A DNA stretch of 64,000 bases. Source: Rhizobium mesosinicum (GTDB lineage: Bacteria > Pseudomonadota > Alphaproteobacteria > Rhizobiales > Rhizobiaceae). Positions 27,087 through 36,420 of the stretch are shown here, in pieces. A program made the translations under genes and the position numbers. Numbering within the stretch: the first letter of the stretch is position 1; every line of letters starts with the position of its first letter. The stretch is taken from NCBI RefSeq assembly GCF_019511345.1, contig NZ_JAEUAK010000002.1, positions 186,001 through 250,000 of the forward strand, read 5' to 3'. Under the pieces are notes generated by a model. The model saw nothing but the letters and a program-made list of their open reading frames with translations. It was not told the DNA's origin and did no database searches.

Positions 27087-27379
27087 TGCCGGATCTCCTT
27101 GGCAAGCAGATGGTCGATATCGACGCCAACCAGCTGCATGGTTTTTTGAAATGCGTCGGACACCTGCGAGAAGGTGATCGACTGCTTGTCCTGGTCCCAG
27201 GTCTTCTCGGCGGCCATCAGAACCTGGGCGCAAAGAGCGCCGACGCGTTCGACTGCCGAAGCATCGATCGCAAGAGGGTTTCCTCGCATGGAGAGAAGCT
27301 TGTCGCGCAATGCGGAAGCCTCATTGAGATCAAGAACCGCTGGCAACGCCAACGTCTTAGCACTCTTCTTTGCTGCCAT
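27083..27379 (-). CDS. cheS: STAS-domain chemotaxis protein CheS
   Basis: A 98-residue STAS-fold protein (LALPAVLDLNEASALRDKLL, LAIDASAVERVGALCAQVLM, ITFSQVSDAFQKTMQLVGV). The gene lies between icpA and cheY1, as cheS does in S. meliloti, where CheS binds CheA and speeds dephosphorylation of CheY1. The STAS domain resembles anti-anti-sigma factors; the usual phospho-Ser region here reads DASAVERVGALC. It overlaps cheY1 by 4 bp. Confidence 0.88.
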   Translation of the reverse strand: MAAKKSAKTLALPAVLDLNEASALRDKLLSMRGNPLAIDASAVERVGALCAQVLMAAEKTWDQDKQSITFSQVSDAFQKTMQLVGVDIDHLLAKEIRQ

Positions 27380-27442
27380 CAGCTTTTCCTTGTCCCCTTG
27401 TCCCGGACCCGCGAAAGCGAGCCGACGTCATAATCCGATAGG

Positions 27443-29071
27443 TTAGTAAACATTCCGCCCACCTCCGGCGCTCGCGAGAGGCTGAAGCATGCTGAAATCG
27501 TCATTTTCGTCATCGTCTTCGGCCACTTCGTGGTGCGCTCCGATCGCAACCGTCCGGGAGGCGGAAACACGCATCTGAGGAGGCCGGGTTGCATAGGCAT
27601 TTTCCCGCGCGATGCGGAATTCGCGGATCGTCTGACCGAGTTCCAGAATGACCGTGTGAAGATGATCGGCGCCTTCGGACGAACGCCCCGCAAGCCCGGC
27701 ATTGTCGGCGACTTCGCAGCCGAGGCCCTTAACGTCTTCGGTCACGGCTTCGAGAACGGCGGCGTGTTCACTCGTCTCGCCAGCGATGCCGGCGATTGCG
27801 GCGTTGATGTCGGTCACCTGGCGGACGATGCTGGCTATCGAATCCTGTGTGCGGCCGACCATCTGCACGCCGGCGTCCACCTGCGTCTTGGTGGTGGTCA
27901 CCAGCGTCTTGATTTCACGGGCAGCCTCTGCGGAGCGCTGAGCGAGCGCCCGCACCTCCTGCGCAACGACGGCAAAGCCACGCCCAGATTCACCTGCGCG
28001 GGCAGCTTCGATGCCGGCGTTCAGAGCGAGCAGGTTCGTCTGGAAGGCAATCTCGTCGATCGAACCGATAATCTGGCCGATCTTCTCGGCCGACTGTTCG
28101 ATATCAGCCATGGCGCTGATTGCGCGGCCGACGACCTCGCCGCTTTCCTCGACGGCAGCACGTGTCGCGGCGGCGGCGCGTTCGGCGGTGCGGCTGCAGG
28201 CTGCCCCTTCGCGGACCCGCTCGGCGATGCCGGCAAGGGCGGCAGCGGAAAGCTGCAGGCGCCCGGCCTGATCGGAAGCATTGCCGGCGAAGCTGCGGGA
28301 TGTGCCGGCGAGCGACTGCGTTGCCGCTTCCGTCTTCGCATTGCGTTCGGCGATCGCGGCAAATTCCGTCTGGAGATCGTCGAGTGCAGCGTTCAGCGCG
28401 GCGGCAATCTCCGTGTGAGCACCATCGACGGGCGCGCGCTGCGTCAAGTCGCGGGCCGAGAGGCTTTCGATGACATCGCCGAATATACGAGCGACTTCCG
28501 CTTCACCTTCGGCACGCTGGTCGGCAAGTGCGCGCTGCTGCGCGGAGCGCAGTGCATTGAAGCGGAGCGAGACGGCGATTTCGACATCGACCATGACGAT
28601 GCGGATGATTGAGGTCATCAGGTCGGTGATTTCGCGAGCACGCCGCTTGGCCGACGGCAGTACAGGGCGGCCAGCCAGTTCATCGGCCAGACCGGAAATC
28701 ACGTGTTCCAGCATGACGCCGTGACCGGCCACGTGCCAGCGAGGGTCGAGGCCGATCTTGCTTTCTGTATCGGAGAGAACCTTAACGCGCTCTGCATAGA
28801 GGCTGTCGAAACGCGCATCCGTCAACACATCCCAGTGCGAGGATTGCAGGTCGTGAAGGCGCTCGATCTGACGCTCGCTTTCGAAATTGCGTGCGGCATC
28901 CGGGAAGGACTGGAAACGATGAAAGAGATCGCGCAGGCCGGCCTTCAGATGGGCTTCGAGGGCGGGCCGGTTGCGGCGGACCATCTCGCACTGGTCGGTG
29001 TCGAGGCCGGCAAAGCGCAGGCGGTCACGCAGGCTGCCTGCCTGTGCTCCACGAGCCTGATCTGATGGCAT
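27443..29071 (-). CDS. icpA: Soluble chemoreceptor IcpA with protoglobin-like sensor domain
   Basis: First gene of the che operon. From ATG 29071 the protein has 542 residues and no membrane segment, so it is a cytoplasmic transducer. Residues about 10-170 resemble a globin-coupled sensor (HemAT-type): [51 protein letters not shown]. The position of the haem-ligating proximal His three residues before the IGL motif is occupied by Glu103. The rest is a methyl-accepting signalling domain with the kinase-contact tip [20 protein letters not shown]. There is no C-terminal CheR-binding pentapeptide. A GTG start at 29134 (563 aa) is possible; I prefer 29071 because of a GAGG 6 nt upstream. Confidence 0.88.
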   Translation of the reverse strand: MPSDQARGAQAGSLRDRLRFAGLDTDQCEMVRRNRPALEAHLKAGLRDLFHRFQSFPDAARNFESERQIERLHDLQSSHWDVLTDARFDSLYAERVKVLSDTESKIGLDPRWHVAGHGVMLEHVISGLADELAGRPVLPSAKRRAREITDLMTSIIRIVMVDVEIAVSLRFNALRSAQQRALADQRAEGEAEVARIFGDVIESLSARDLTQRAPVDGAHTEIAAALNAALDDLQTEFAAIAERNAKTEAATQSLAGTSRSFAGNASDQAGRLQLSAAALAGIAERVREGAACSRTAERAAAATRAAVEESGEVVGRAISAMADIEQSAEKIGQIIGSIDEIAFQTNLLALNAGIEAARAGESGRGFAVVAQEVRALAQRSAEAAREIKTLVTTTKTQVDAGVQMVGRTQDSIASIVRQVTDINAAIAGIAGETSEHAAVLEAVTEDVKGLGCEVADNAGLAGRSSEGADHLHTVILELGQTIREFRIARENAYATRPPQMRVSASRTVAIGAHHEVAEDDDENDDFSMLQPLASAGGGRNVY

Positions 29072-29507
29072 GTCCTGCCTCAACGCCTGTCCCCAACCAC
29101 TTTCCGGGCGAACCCGGCCAAAAACTTTTGACACCTCCGAAGAACGCTATGCGCGGAGACCGTCTTCGCCATCGGTCACGACCGATGGGCTGAAGCCTCC
29201 TGATCAGCAATTCTGTTTCGGAGCTGCCTGAAGAGATGGATACCGGATCGACCCGGTACGGCGGTACGGCGTCATGCCTGGTGGGAACGAGTGCATCTTC
29301 CCATTCCGACGTGTAACCCAATGTTTATGGTTAATTCCTTGCTTGAAGGTTAATAAGCCCTTCGCGCCGGTAGCTTTTGAAACAATTAGTCAGACTTGAT
29401 CTAGTAAATACTGGCGCGGAGTTGCATCGCTGCTACAAGGCACACGCAAGCTCTATGTTATAGAGCCGATTTGAAGAGCCTGACATGACGTCAACAAGGA
29501 AAGAGAA
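29072..29507. promoter_or_regulatory. Upstream region of the che operon and of the small ORF at 29508
   Basis: About 436 bp lie between the divergent starts of icpA and the small gene at 29508. The region must carry the che operon promoter. It holds a 9-bp perfect dyad (29169-29177 with 29180-29188, CCATCGGTC) about 100 bp before icpA, and a 7-bp dyad (29450-29456 with 29460-29466, GCTCTAT) 42 bp before the small gene. The stretch 29315-29410 is A/T-rich. Confidence 0.5.
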
Positions 29508-29621
29508 ATGATAGTTCTCGGAATGGGTTCCTGCCTGATCGCCCTCTCGATCGCCGCAGCCGTTGCCCTCCTCGATCTGATCGCGACACAGCGCGACAAC
29601 CGCACACTTCGCGTCTTCTAA
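29508..29621 (+). CDS. Small single-pass membrane protein (37 aa)
   Basis: ATG 29508 to TAA 29621 encodes 37 residues: a hydrophobic helix (about residues 2-25, rich in Leu, Ile and Ala, with MGSCLIALSIAAAVALLDLI) and a short basic tail (TQRDNRTLRVF). AAGGA 7 nt upstream is a good ribosome-binding site. I do not recognise a family. Translation is supported by the Shine-Dalgarno sequence and clean composition; conservation would be the best test. Confidence 0.55.
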   Translation: MIVLGMGSCLIALSIAAAVALLDLIATQRDNRTLRVF

Positions 29622-29719
29622 CAGGCCACTGCGCCTTAAATCTCCCTTTACCTTTCCCGTTGGCAGCCCAGCACCGTTGGTGTATCGACACGCTCCTGTA
29701 TCAGCGGAAGTAAGGGATT

Positions 29720-31144
29720 ATGTCAGCTCGGACCGGCCTCATCATCATTCTGGCGTTTACGATCTTCCGCATCGTCACGCTGCATTTCGATACGACGGAC
29801 CTGTTTGTCGATGAGGCGCAATACTGGTTCTGGTCGCAAAATCTCGATTTCGGCTATTATTCCAAGCCGCCGATGATCGCCTGGGTGCTCCGGATCTTCA
29901 CCGAGCTTGCCGGCTCCAGCGACATCTACTGGCTGCGGCTTCCCGGCCCCCTCTTCCACATGGCGACCGCGCTGGTGCTAATGAAAATGGCGAAGCGCTT
30001 CGTCGGGCCTGAGATCGAAGGCTGGGTCGGCGCGACCTATATCACGCTGCCGGCGGTTGCTCTTTCTTCGGTGTTCTTCTCCACCGATGTCATCCTGCTC
30101 TTCTTCATAGCCATTGCGCTCATTGCCTATTTCGAGCTGACGCAGCGTCGCTCCATGGGGCTTGCGCTTCTCATGGGTGTGGGTGTCGGGCTGGCGTTTC
30201 TTACGAAATATGCCGTGCTGTTTCTTGTGCCCGGCGGAGCGATTGCCATGCTGCTCATTCCGGCGGCACGGATTTCGGTGCGCGATTTCATCATCGCGGT
30301 CGTTACATCGGCAGTCGTCGCCGTCCCGAACCTCTGGTGGAACCTTCAGAACAACAATACGACAGTGCGCCATACGCAAGATATCGCCCACTGGAGCGAT
30401 CTCGGCATCAACATCCGCGGCGGGCTGGAATTCTTCTCGGCGCAGTTTGGCGTCGTCGGCCCGATCGTCTTCTTCGCCATGCTCTGGGCCGTCTGGAACA
30501 TGATCCGCGGCCGCAGCGAGCCGCGCGAGAGGATACTCGTCTGGCTGTCGATCCCGGTCGTGCTGCTCATTACCTTGCAGGCGACAGTGGCCAAAGCCTA
30601 TGCCAATTGGGGCGTTACGGCCTATGTGGCAGGCATCGTGCTGGCGGTCTGGGTGCTTTATCGCCTGTGGCCGAAGGGTCTCAGAACATCGCTCACCATC
30701 AATGGTATTGCCTGCGTGCTCTTCCCTTTTGCAACGATCTTCTCGCATCAACTGGTGTTGCCCAACGGCAAGGAAGTCATGGAACGCTATCTCGGCCGGG
30801 CCGACGTCAGCCGGCAAGCTGCCGATCTTGCCGCGCAGGCCGGCGCCAGCATCATCGTCACCGACAACCGGGACATGGTCGCCGATCTCTTCCACACGCT
30901 GCGGGCTACGCCTTACAAGATCTATGCCCGTCCGCCGGTCGATCTGCCGGACAGCTATTACGAACAGGAATTCGCCCTCCCGGCCGATACCAGCGGGCGG
31001 GTTCTATTCCTGACTTCCAAACCGCTGAACTGCTCAAGCGAAACGCCGGAAATGCTGAAAAGCTGGCAGCCGGAAAAGGGCAACTACAAAGGCGATACGA
31101 TCTATGTCTACAAGGTCGGCGCGGCCTGCCTGATGCAGCCCTAA
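29720..31144 (+). CDS. Family-39 (PMT/ArnT-like) membrane glycosyltransferase
   Basis: A 474-residue polytopic protein with about ten membrane segments. The first periplasmic loop has DLFVDEAQYWFWSQNLDFGY and YSKPPMIAW, the acidic motif of GT39/ArnT-type transferases that use polyprenyl-phosphate sugars and modify lipids or proteins outside the membrane. The C-terminal region (from about 370) is a soluble domain with SIIVTDNRDMVADLFHTLR. The acceptor cannot be predicted. The ATG at 29720 has AAGGG upstream. Its stop is 6 bp from the stop of a convergent regulator gene. Confidence 0.85.
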   Translation: MSARTGLIIILAFTIFRIVTLHFDTTDLFVDEAQYWFWSQNLDFGYYSKPPMIAWVLRIFTELAGSSDIYWLRLPGPLFHMATALVLMKMAKRFVGPEIEGWVGATYITLPAVALSSVFFSTDVILLFFIAIALIAYFELTQRRSMGLALLMGVGVGLAFLTKYAVLFLVPGGAIAMLLIPAARISVRDFIIAVVTSAVVAVPNLWWNLQNNNTTVRHTQDIAHWSDLGINIRGGLEFFSAQFGVVGPIVFFAMLWAVWNMIRGRSEPRERILVWLSIPVVLLITLQATVAKAYANWGVTAYVAGIVLAVWVLYRLWPKGLRTSLTINGIACVLFPFATIFSHQLVLPNGKEVMERYLGRADVSRQAADLAAQAGASIIVTDNRDMVADLFHTLRATPYKIYARPPVDLPDSYYEQEFALPADTSGRVLFLTSKPLNCSSETPEMLKSWQPEKGNYKGDTIYVYKVGAACLMQP

Positions 31145-31150
31145 GGAAGC

Positions 31151-31411
31151 TCAGTTCACGGGGCCGGGCAGGCAGAGGCCGGTTCCGCAGCCTTCTATTT
31201 CGACAAATTTTACGCCACCCTCCTCGAAGGCACGGCGCAACTGCGCCTCCGTCGCACGATGGATTTCGTGGTGATGGCCTTCGTAGTCGCGTATCGTGCT
31301 GCGGGAGACGGCGGCCTTCTCGGAGAGGTCCGTCTGCGTCCAATCAAGCAGACCACGAGCCGCGCGGCACAAAGCGGGCGTCAGAATTGTTTCCTTTGCG
31401 CCTTGACCCAT
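31151..31411 (-). CDS. Small XRE-family transcriptional regulator
   Basis: From ATG 31411 the protein has 86 residues, a single helix-turn-helix domain of the Cro/XRE type: ALCRAARGLLDWTQTDLSEKAAVSRSTIRDYEGHHHEIHRA, written here only to show the extent (about residues 11-50), ending in FEEGGVKFVE, a tail common in rhizobial XRE proteins. A longer start at 31447 is possible. The gene is divergent from an antiporter gene, and an inverted repeat in the gap (31427-31440) suggests self-regulation and control of the antiporter. Confidence 0.8.
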   Translation of the reverse strand: MGQGAKETILTPALCRAARGLLDWTQTDLSEKAAVSRSTIRDYEGHHHEIHRATEAQLRRAFEEGGVKFVEIEGCGTGLCLPGPVN

Positions 31412-31426
31412 AATTCCAATCCACCC

Positions 31427-31440
31427 ATATTGGTCAATAT
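31427..31440. promoter_or_regulatory. Operator candidate between XRE gene and antiporter gene
   Basis: ATATTG and CAATAT form a perfect 6-bp dyad with a 2-bp centre, 16 bp before the XRE start and 50 bp before the antiporter start. Size and place fit a binding site for a small XRE dimer that controls both genes. Confidence 0.5.
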
Positions 31441-31490
31441 TAATCATATATGTCATGTTTTGAACAGGATTTCCAGAGCGGGAGAGAGGG

Positions 31491-33314
31491 ATGCCCCACG
31501 ATACGCCTTTGATTTCGACGATCGTCGGCGGCCTCGTGTTGGCATTTATTCTAGGCGCGCTCGCCAATCGCCTGCGCCTTCCTCCTCTTGTGGGATATCT
31601 TGTCGCGGGCGTTCTCGTCGGCCCCCATACGCCGGGTTTCGTTGCCGATCAAAGCCTTGCGCCGGAACTTGCGGAAATCGGCGTCATCCTGCTGATGTTC
31701 GGCGTCGGCCTGCATTTTTCCCTTAAGGACCTGCTTTCCGTGCGCGGCATCGCGGTGCCAGGTGCGGTCGTGCAGATCGGCTTTGCCACGCTGCTCGGCT
31801 GGGGTCTTGGCGCTTTCATGGGATGGCCGACGGGCGGCAGCCTCGTGTTCGGCCTGGCACTTTCGGTCGCCTCAACGGTGGTGCTGCTGAAAGCCCTGCA
31901 GGAGCGGCGTCTGATCGAGACCGAGCGTGGACGGATCGCCGTCGGCTGGCTGATCGTCGAAGACCTTGCCATGGTGCTGGCGCTGGTTCTCATCCCGGCA
32001 GCCGCCAGCATCACCGGCGATGGTCATGGCCCGGTAGAACCTCTCTCGGCGGGCCTCAACCGGCTTTTCGGCCTCGATCTCGGTGTCGGCGGCATCATAG
32101 CCATGACGTTGGTCAAAGTGGCGCTGTTCGTCGCCCTGATGCTGGTCTTCGGCCGTAAGCTTATCCCTTGGACCATGCACCGCATAGCTCATACCGGTTC
32201 GCGCGAACTCTTCCGTCTCGGCGTGCTGGCAATCGCGCTCGGCGTCGCCTTCGGAGCGTCCAAGCTTTTCGGCGTGTCGCTGGCGCTCGGCGCCTTCTTT
32301 GCCGGCATGGTTCTCGCCGAAAGCGAGCTCAGCCACCGTGCTGCGCAGGAAAGCCTGCCGCTGCGTGACGCCTTCGCGGTGCTCTTCTTCGTCTCTGTCG
32401 GAATGCTCTTCGATCCGAACATCCTGATCGAGCGACCGCTGCCGGTGCTTGCAACGGTCTTCATCATCGTGATCGGCAAGTCGATCGCAGCCTTCCTGAT
32501 TGTACTGCTTTTCAGGAAGCCGGTCAGCACGGCGCTGACGATCTCGGCGAGCCTCGGGCAGATCGGTGAATTTTCCTTCATTCTCGCAGCGCTCGGCGTC
32601 GATCTCGGCCTGCTGCCGGCGGAAGGGCGCGACCTTATCCTTGCCGGCGCGATCATCTCGATCATCATCAATCCGCTGCTCTTCTTCGTCTGCGACCGTA
32701 TGCGGCCATTGTTGGAACGCCCCAAGCATGAAGAGCCGGCAGTCGAAGCTGCTGCTCCGGCGGCCGATGCCGGACCTGCACGGGAGGAAGAGCAATCCGA
32801 CAGCGATCAAGTCCGTCCGACGGCACTCAGCGGCCATGCGATCCTCGTCGGTTATGGTCGTGTCGGCAGCATTGTCGGCCAGAACCTGAAGTCATCAGCC
32901 ACCGCTTTCCTCGTCATCGAGGATTCCGACAAACGAATTATCGAACTGCGGAGCCAGGGTATCGAAGTACTCTCAGGCAATGCGGTTGCCCTTGAAACAC
33001 TCGATCTCGCCAATCTTGCCGGCGCGCGCAGTCTCGTCATCGCAATCCCGAACGCCTTCGAAGCCTGCCGCATCGCCGAGCAGGGCCGTGCGGTCAATCC
33101 TTCGATCCTGATCGTCGCGCGCGCTCATTCCGATGCCGAGGTGGAGGAACTGCGGCAACATGGCGCTGATGCAGTCATCATGGGCGAACGGGAAATTGCG
33201 CTTGGCATGGTTGACCGGCTGGCCCAAGTGCATCATGACAGTGCGCCCTATGAAGACGGACCTTCGGCTGGTACAATCCAGCCGCCGGTGGAGCCTCCAC
33301 CGGAAAAAGAATGA
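31491..33314 (+). CDS. CPA2-family monovalent cation/proton antiporter with RCK (TrkA-N) domain
   Basis: A 607-residue protein of the KefB/KefC/YbaL type. Residues about 5-395 hold 12 to 13 membrane segments with the CPA2 blocks (LGALANRLRLPPLVGYLVAG, LLMFGVGLHFSLKDLL, LALGAFFAGMVLAESE, FFVSVGMLFDP). A charged Pro/Ala linker leads to a cytosolic RCK domain from about 445 with the Rossmann signature ILVGYGRVGSIVG and an acidic residue at the end of strand 2 (VIEDSD). Such proteins export potassium or sodium in exchange for protons and respond to nucleotides. The ATG follows GGGAGAGAGGG. The final 40 residues are Pro-rich. Confidence 0.93.
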   Translation: MPHDTPLISTIVGGLVLAFILGALANRLRLPPLVGYLVAGVLVGPHTPGFVADQSLAPELAEIGVILLMFGVGLHFSLKDLLSVRGIAVPGAVVQIGFATLLGWGLGAFMGWPTGGSLVFGLALSVASTVVLLKALQERRLIETERGRIAVGWLIVEDLAMVLALVLIPAAASITGDGHGPVEPLSAGLNRLFGLDLGVGGIIAMTLVKVALFVALMLVFGRKLIPWTMHRIAHTGSRELFRLGVLAIALGVAFGASKLFGVSLALGAFFAGMVLAESELSHRAAQESLPLRDAFAVLFFVSVGMLFDPNILIERPLPVLATVFIIVIGKSIAAFLIVLLFRKPVSTALTISASLGQIGEFSFILAALGVDLGLLPAEGRDLILAGAIISIIINPLLFFVCDRMRPLLERPKHEEPAVEAAAPAADAGPAREEEQSDSDQVRPTALSGHAILVGYGRVGSIVGQNLKSSATAFLVIEDSDKRIIELRSQGIEVLSGNAVALETLDLANLAGARSLVIAIPNAFEACRIAEQGRAVNPSILIVARAHSDAEVEELRQHGADAVIMGEREIALGMVDRLAQVHHDSAPYEDGPSAGTIQPPVEPPPEKE

Positions 33315-33318
33315 GAGA

Positions 33319-33750
33319 TTGGCGCGCCTTTTGAGCCGATTTGGGAGTGAAATCGCCGAGACAGGAGAGACGGAGCTGGGTCAGCGCCGTCTGGCAAACC
33401 ATATTGCCGCTTCCGTCGTCGTTGCGATTTTCGCCTATCTCGGTCTGCTCTTCGGCGGCAATGTCGTCATCGGCCCTTCATCTGCGCCGAACAGCCTCTC
33501 GTCTTCCAGTCGAGATTCACAGCAGACGCAGGTCACTGCACGCGACGCCATCCGTGGGCTTTTGATCAGCGACCGAAAGGTTTCACCGAAACAACAGCTC
33601 CATGACGCCGGGCCGGCGGCTCTCAATGCCGCGCCGGCGCTGCAATTCGCCGACTGGCGCCAAGCCGCGCCGGCTCCTGAATTCGAGGCCCCGCTGCGCC
33701 TTGTCGCTGGCCGGGCTCACCAGCCCCGCGCGCCGCCGCTGGCAGCCTGA
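33319..33750 (+). CDS. Small membrane-anchored hypothetical protein
   Basis: This frame stays open from inside the antiporter gene to 33750. The coding part probably starts at TTG 33319 (143 aa), 4 bp after the antiporter stop; no ATG or GTG exists between. One membrane segment (about residues 32-55, ASVVVAIFAYLGLLFGGNVV) is followed by an extracytoplasmic Ser/Gln- and Pro/Ala-rich part with no family I know. Third-position bias looks coding. The start is uncertain. Confidence 0.45.
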   Translation: MARLLSRFGSEIAETGETELGQRRLANHIAASVVVAIFAYLGLLFGGNVVIGPSSAPNSLSSSSRDSQQTQVTARDAIRGLLISDRKVSPKQQLHDAGPAALNAAPALQFADWRQAAPAPEFEAPLRLVAGRAHQPRAPPLAA

Positions 33751-33843
33751 ATCCCGTCGCTTCGGGTGCTTCTGATCCCAATAGACATGTAGACATGCCG
33801 CAGCGCGTTGCGCCGGCTCAAGCATTATCCAAGGATTTAAAAC

Positions 33844-36393
33844 ATGCGTAATTCACCATGGCTGGTGTTCACCTATACGGTGATCATCGTGCTCGGCCTG
33901 TTGATCGCCCTGCCGAACGCGCTGCCGCAAAGCGTGCTGCAGCGCGTCCCCTCCTGGCTGCCGCACAATCAGGTTTCTCTTGGTCTCGACCTTCGCGGCG
34001 GTTCGCACCTCGTGCTCGAAGTCGATGAAGCCGATCTCACCAAGGAGCGCCTGAATTCGTTACTGCAGGATGCGCGCCGTGTACTGCGCGAAAAAAACAT
34101 CCAGCCGAAGTCAGTCGTTCGCAACAATAACAACATCGTTGTCTCGCTCGCCGATCCTCAGCAGAGCGACGCTGCCGTCACCCAGCTTCGCACGCTCGGC
34201 AATACCATCGCCAGCGGCATCAGCGCCGGCCAATCGGACCTTTCGGTCACCGCTGAAGGCGGCAATATCACCATCGGCTTCTCGCCGGCCGGTATTGCAA
34301 CAAATGTCGACAATGCGGTCGCGCAGAGCCTTGAAGTCATACGCCAGCGCGTCGACCAGGTCGGCGTTGCCGAGCCGACGATTCAGCGCATCGGCGCCAA
34401 CCGCATCCTCGTGCAGCTTCCGGGCGCGCAGGATCCATCCCGCCTTCGCGAACTTCTGGGCTCGACCGCCAAGATGTCCTTCCATATGCTCGCCCCGAAC
34501 GGCCAAGCCGGTCCGGGTGTGACGATCATGAAGGACGACGAAGGCAACAGCTATCCAGTTCTCGACCGCGTCGAAATTTCCGGCGACCGTCTCTCGGATG
34601 CCCGCGTCAGCTTCGACCAGAGCCAGCAGCCGGTCGTCACATTCCGCTTCGACAGCGCCGGCGCAACCCGCTTTGCCGATATTACCCGCCAGAATGTCGG
34701 CAATCCCTTCGCGATCGTGCTTGACGACAAGGTGCTGAGCGCGCCCGTCATCCGCGAGCCGATCACGGGTGGTTCGGGCCAGATCTCCGGGAACTTCTCG
34801 ACTGATAGCGCCAACACGCTGGCGGCCATGCTGCGCGCCGGCGCCCTGCCCGCCAAGCTGACCGTCATCGAAGAACGTACCGTCGGCGCCGATCTCGGCG
34901 CGGATGCGATCAGGATGGGTCTCTATGCCGGCGTCGTCGGCTTCGTGCTTGTCGCCGCCTTTATCTTCGTGCTCTACGGTACCTGGGGCATTCTCGCGAA
35001 TATCGCGCTCCTTATACACACGATCCTGACCTTCTCGGCGCTGACACTTGTCGGCGCGACCCTGACGCTTCCCGGCATCGCCGGCGTCGTGCTCGGCATC
35101 GGCCTTGCGGTCGACGCGAACGTCCTGATCAACGAGCGCATCCGTGAAGAAACCCGCAAGGGCAAGAGCGCTTTCGCAGCGATCGATACCGGCTTCCGCC
35201 GCGCCTACTCGACCATTATCGACGGCAACATGACGGCGCTGATCGCCGCCGCCATCCTGTTCTGGTTCGGCTCCGGCCCGGTTCGCGGCTTTGCCGTGAC
35301 CATGGCACTTGGCCTCATCATCTCGATGTTCACCTCGGTCGCCTTCGTCCGCGTTACGATGATCGAAATCGCCCGTCGCCGGAAGATGAAGACCATCAAC
35401 ATCAAGCCGCTGATCCCCTTCAGCCCTTACGACAAGCATATCCAGTTCATGAAGGCGCGCTTCTTCGGCGTAACCGTCTCCGCGCTGCTGTCGATCGCTT
35501 CGATCGCCCTCTTCATCTATCCGGGCCTCAACTACGGCGTCGACTTCCGTGGCGGTATCCAGATGTCGGTGAAGACGCAGGACGCCGCCGATCTCGGCCG
35601 CTTCCGCGAAGGTCTGAACGGCCTTGGCCTCGGCGAAGTGGCGCTGCAGTCCTTCGGCGACAACAACACCATGCTGGTGCGCGCGCAGCGGCAGGAAGGC
35701 GGCGAAGAGGCGCAGACCGCAGCCGTCACCAAGCTCAAGGCCGAGATCGTCAAGATCGATCCGTCCGCGACCGTCACCGGCACCGATGTCATCGGTCCGA
35801 AGGTCAGCGGCGAGCTGGCCTGGGCAGGTATCCTGTCCGTCGTGATCGCGAGCCTCGCGATGCTGTTCTACATCTGGTACCGCTTCGAATGGCCGTTCGC
35901 TGTCGGCGCTATCGTCACTCTCATACTCGACGTGACCAAAGCTATCGGCTTCTTCGCGCTGACGGGGCTCGACTTCAACCTGACGGCCATCGCGGCGATC
36001 CTGACGCTCGTCGGCTACTCGGTGAACGACAAGGTCGTCGTCTACGACCGCATGCGTGAGAACATGCGCCTCTACAAGTCGATGCCGCTGCGTGAAATCA
36101 TCGACAAGTCGATCAACGAGACGCTGGCCCGAAGCCTCTATACCAACGCGACGGCCTTCCTCTCGTTGCTGCCGATGGCGATCTGGGGTGGCAGCGCGGT
36201 CGAAAGCTTCGCTATTCCAATGGCCTTCGGCATTCTCGTTGCAGCTGCATCCTCGGTCTTTATCGCAGCACCGATCCTGCTCTTCCTCGGCGACTGGCGC
36301 CGCCGCCATGCCAAGGCAGTCGCGGTTTCGAACGATGCAGCCGTAGAGATCATTCCGCCGGATGCAGGCCAGCCGCGCAAAACGGCAGGCTAA
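33844..36393 (+). CDS. secDF: Fused protein translocase subunit SecDF
   Basis: SecD and SecF, which use the proton gradient to assist Sec-dependent export, are joined in one 849-residue protein. SecD part (1 to about 510): signal-like first membrane helix, QVSLGLDLRGGSHLVLEVDE, the periplasmic P1 domain, and the membrane region with GIGLAVDANVLINERIREE. SecF part (about 535-835): FFGVTVSALLSIASIALFIY, PGLNYGVDFRGGIQM, and VGYSVNDKVVVYDRMREN. Each half has six predicted membrane segments. A strong terminator follows. Confidence 0.97.
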   Translation: MRNSPWLVFTYTVIIVLGLLIALPNALPQSVLQRVPSWLPHNQVSLGLDLRGGSHLVLEVDEADLTKERLNSLLQDARRVLREKNIQPKSVVRNNNNIVVSLADPQQSDAAVTQLRTLGNTIASGISAGQSDLSVTAEGGNITIGFSPAGIATNVDNAVAQSLEVIRQRVDQVGVAEPTIQRIGANRILVQLPGAQDPSRLRELLGSTAKMSFHMLAPNGQAGPGVTIMKDDEGNSYPVLDRVEISGDRLSDARVSFDQSQQPVVTFRFDSAGATRFADITRQNVGNPFAIVLDDKVLSAPVIREPITGGSGQISGNFSTDSANTLAAMLRAGALPAKLTVIEERTVGADLGADAIRMGLYAGVVGFVLVAAFIFVLYGTWGILANIALLIHTILTFSALTLVGATLTLPGIAGVVLGIGLAVDANVLINERIREETRKGKSAFAAIDTGFRRAYSTIIDGNMTALIAAAILFWFGSGPVRGFAVTMALGLIISMFTSVAFVRVTMIEIARRRKMKTINIKPLIPFSPYDKHIQFMKARFFGVTVSALLSIASIALFIYPGLNYGVDFRGGIQMSVKTQDAADLGRFREGLNGLGLGEVALQSFGDNNTMLVRAQRQEGGEEAQTAAVTKLKAEIVKIDPSATVTGTDVIGPKVSGELAWAGILSVVIASLAMLFYIWYRFEWPFAVGAIVTLILDVTKAIGFFALTGLDFNLTAIAAILTLVGYSVNDKVVVYDRMRENMRLYKSMPLREIIDKSINETLARSLYTNATAFLSLLPMAIWGGSAVESFAIPMAFGILVAAASSVFIAAPILLFLGDWRRRHAKAVAVSNDAAVEIIPPDAGQPRKTAG

Positions 36394-36420
36394 ACCGCCG
36401 ACATTTAAGCTGAACTGGGA

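Noticed and set aside
23859..27149. Plus-strand open frame of 1096 codons
   Set aside because: It is the complement of cheW, cheA and parts of cheR and cheY1; the composition (Asp/Arg/His-rich) is typical of an antisense frame in GC-rich DNA.
26721..27233. Longer start for CheY1
   Set aside because: The extension lies inside cheS in another frame; the ATG at 27086 has a good ribosome-binding site and starts the receiver domain.
29104..29117. Five-bp hairpin CCGGG-N4-CCCGG before icpA
   Set aside because: Short stem without a convincing U run; it lies within the alternative coding start and is likely chance in GC-rich DNA.
34111..36309. Minus-strand open frame of 732 codons
   Set aside because: It is antisense to secDF and shows the same composition artefact.
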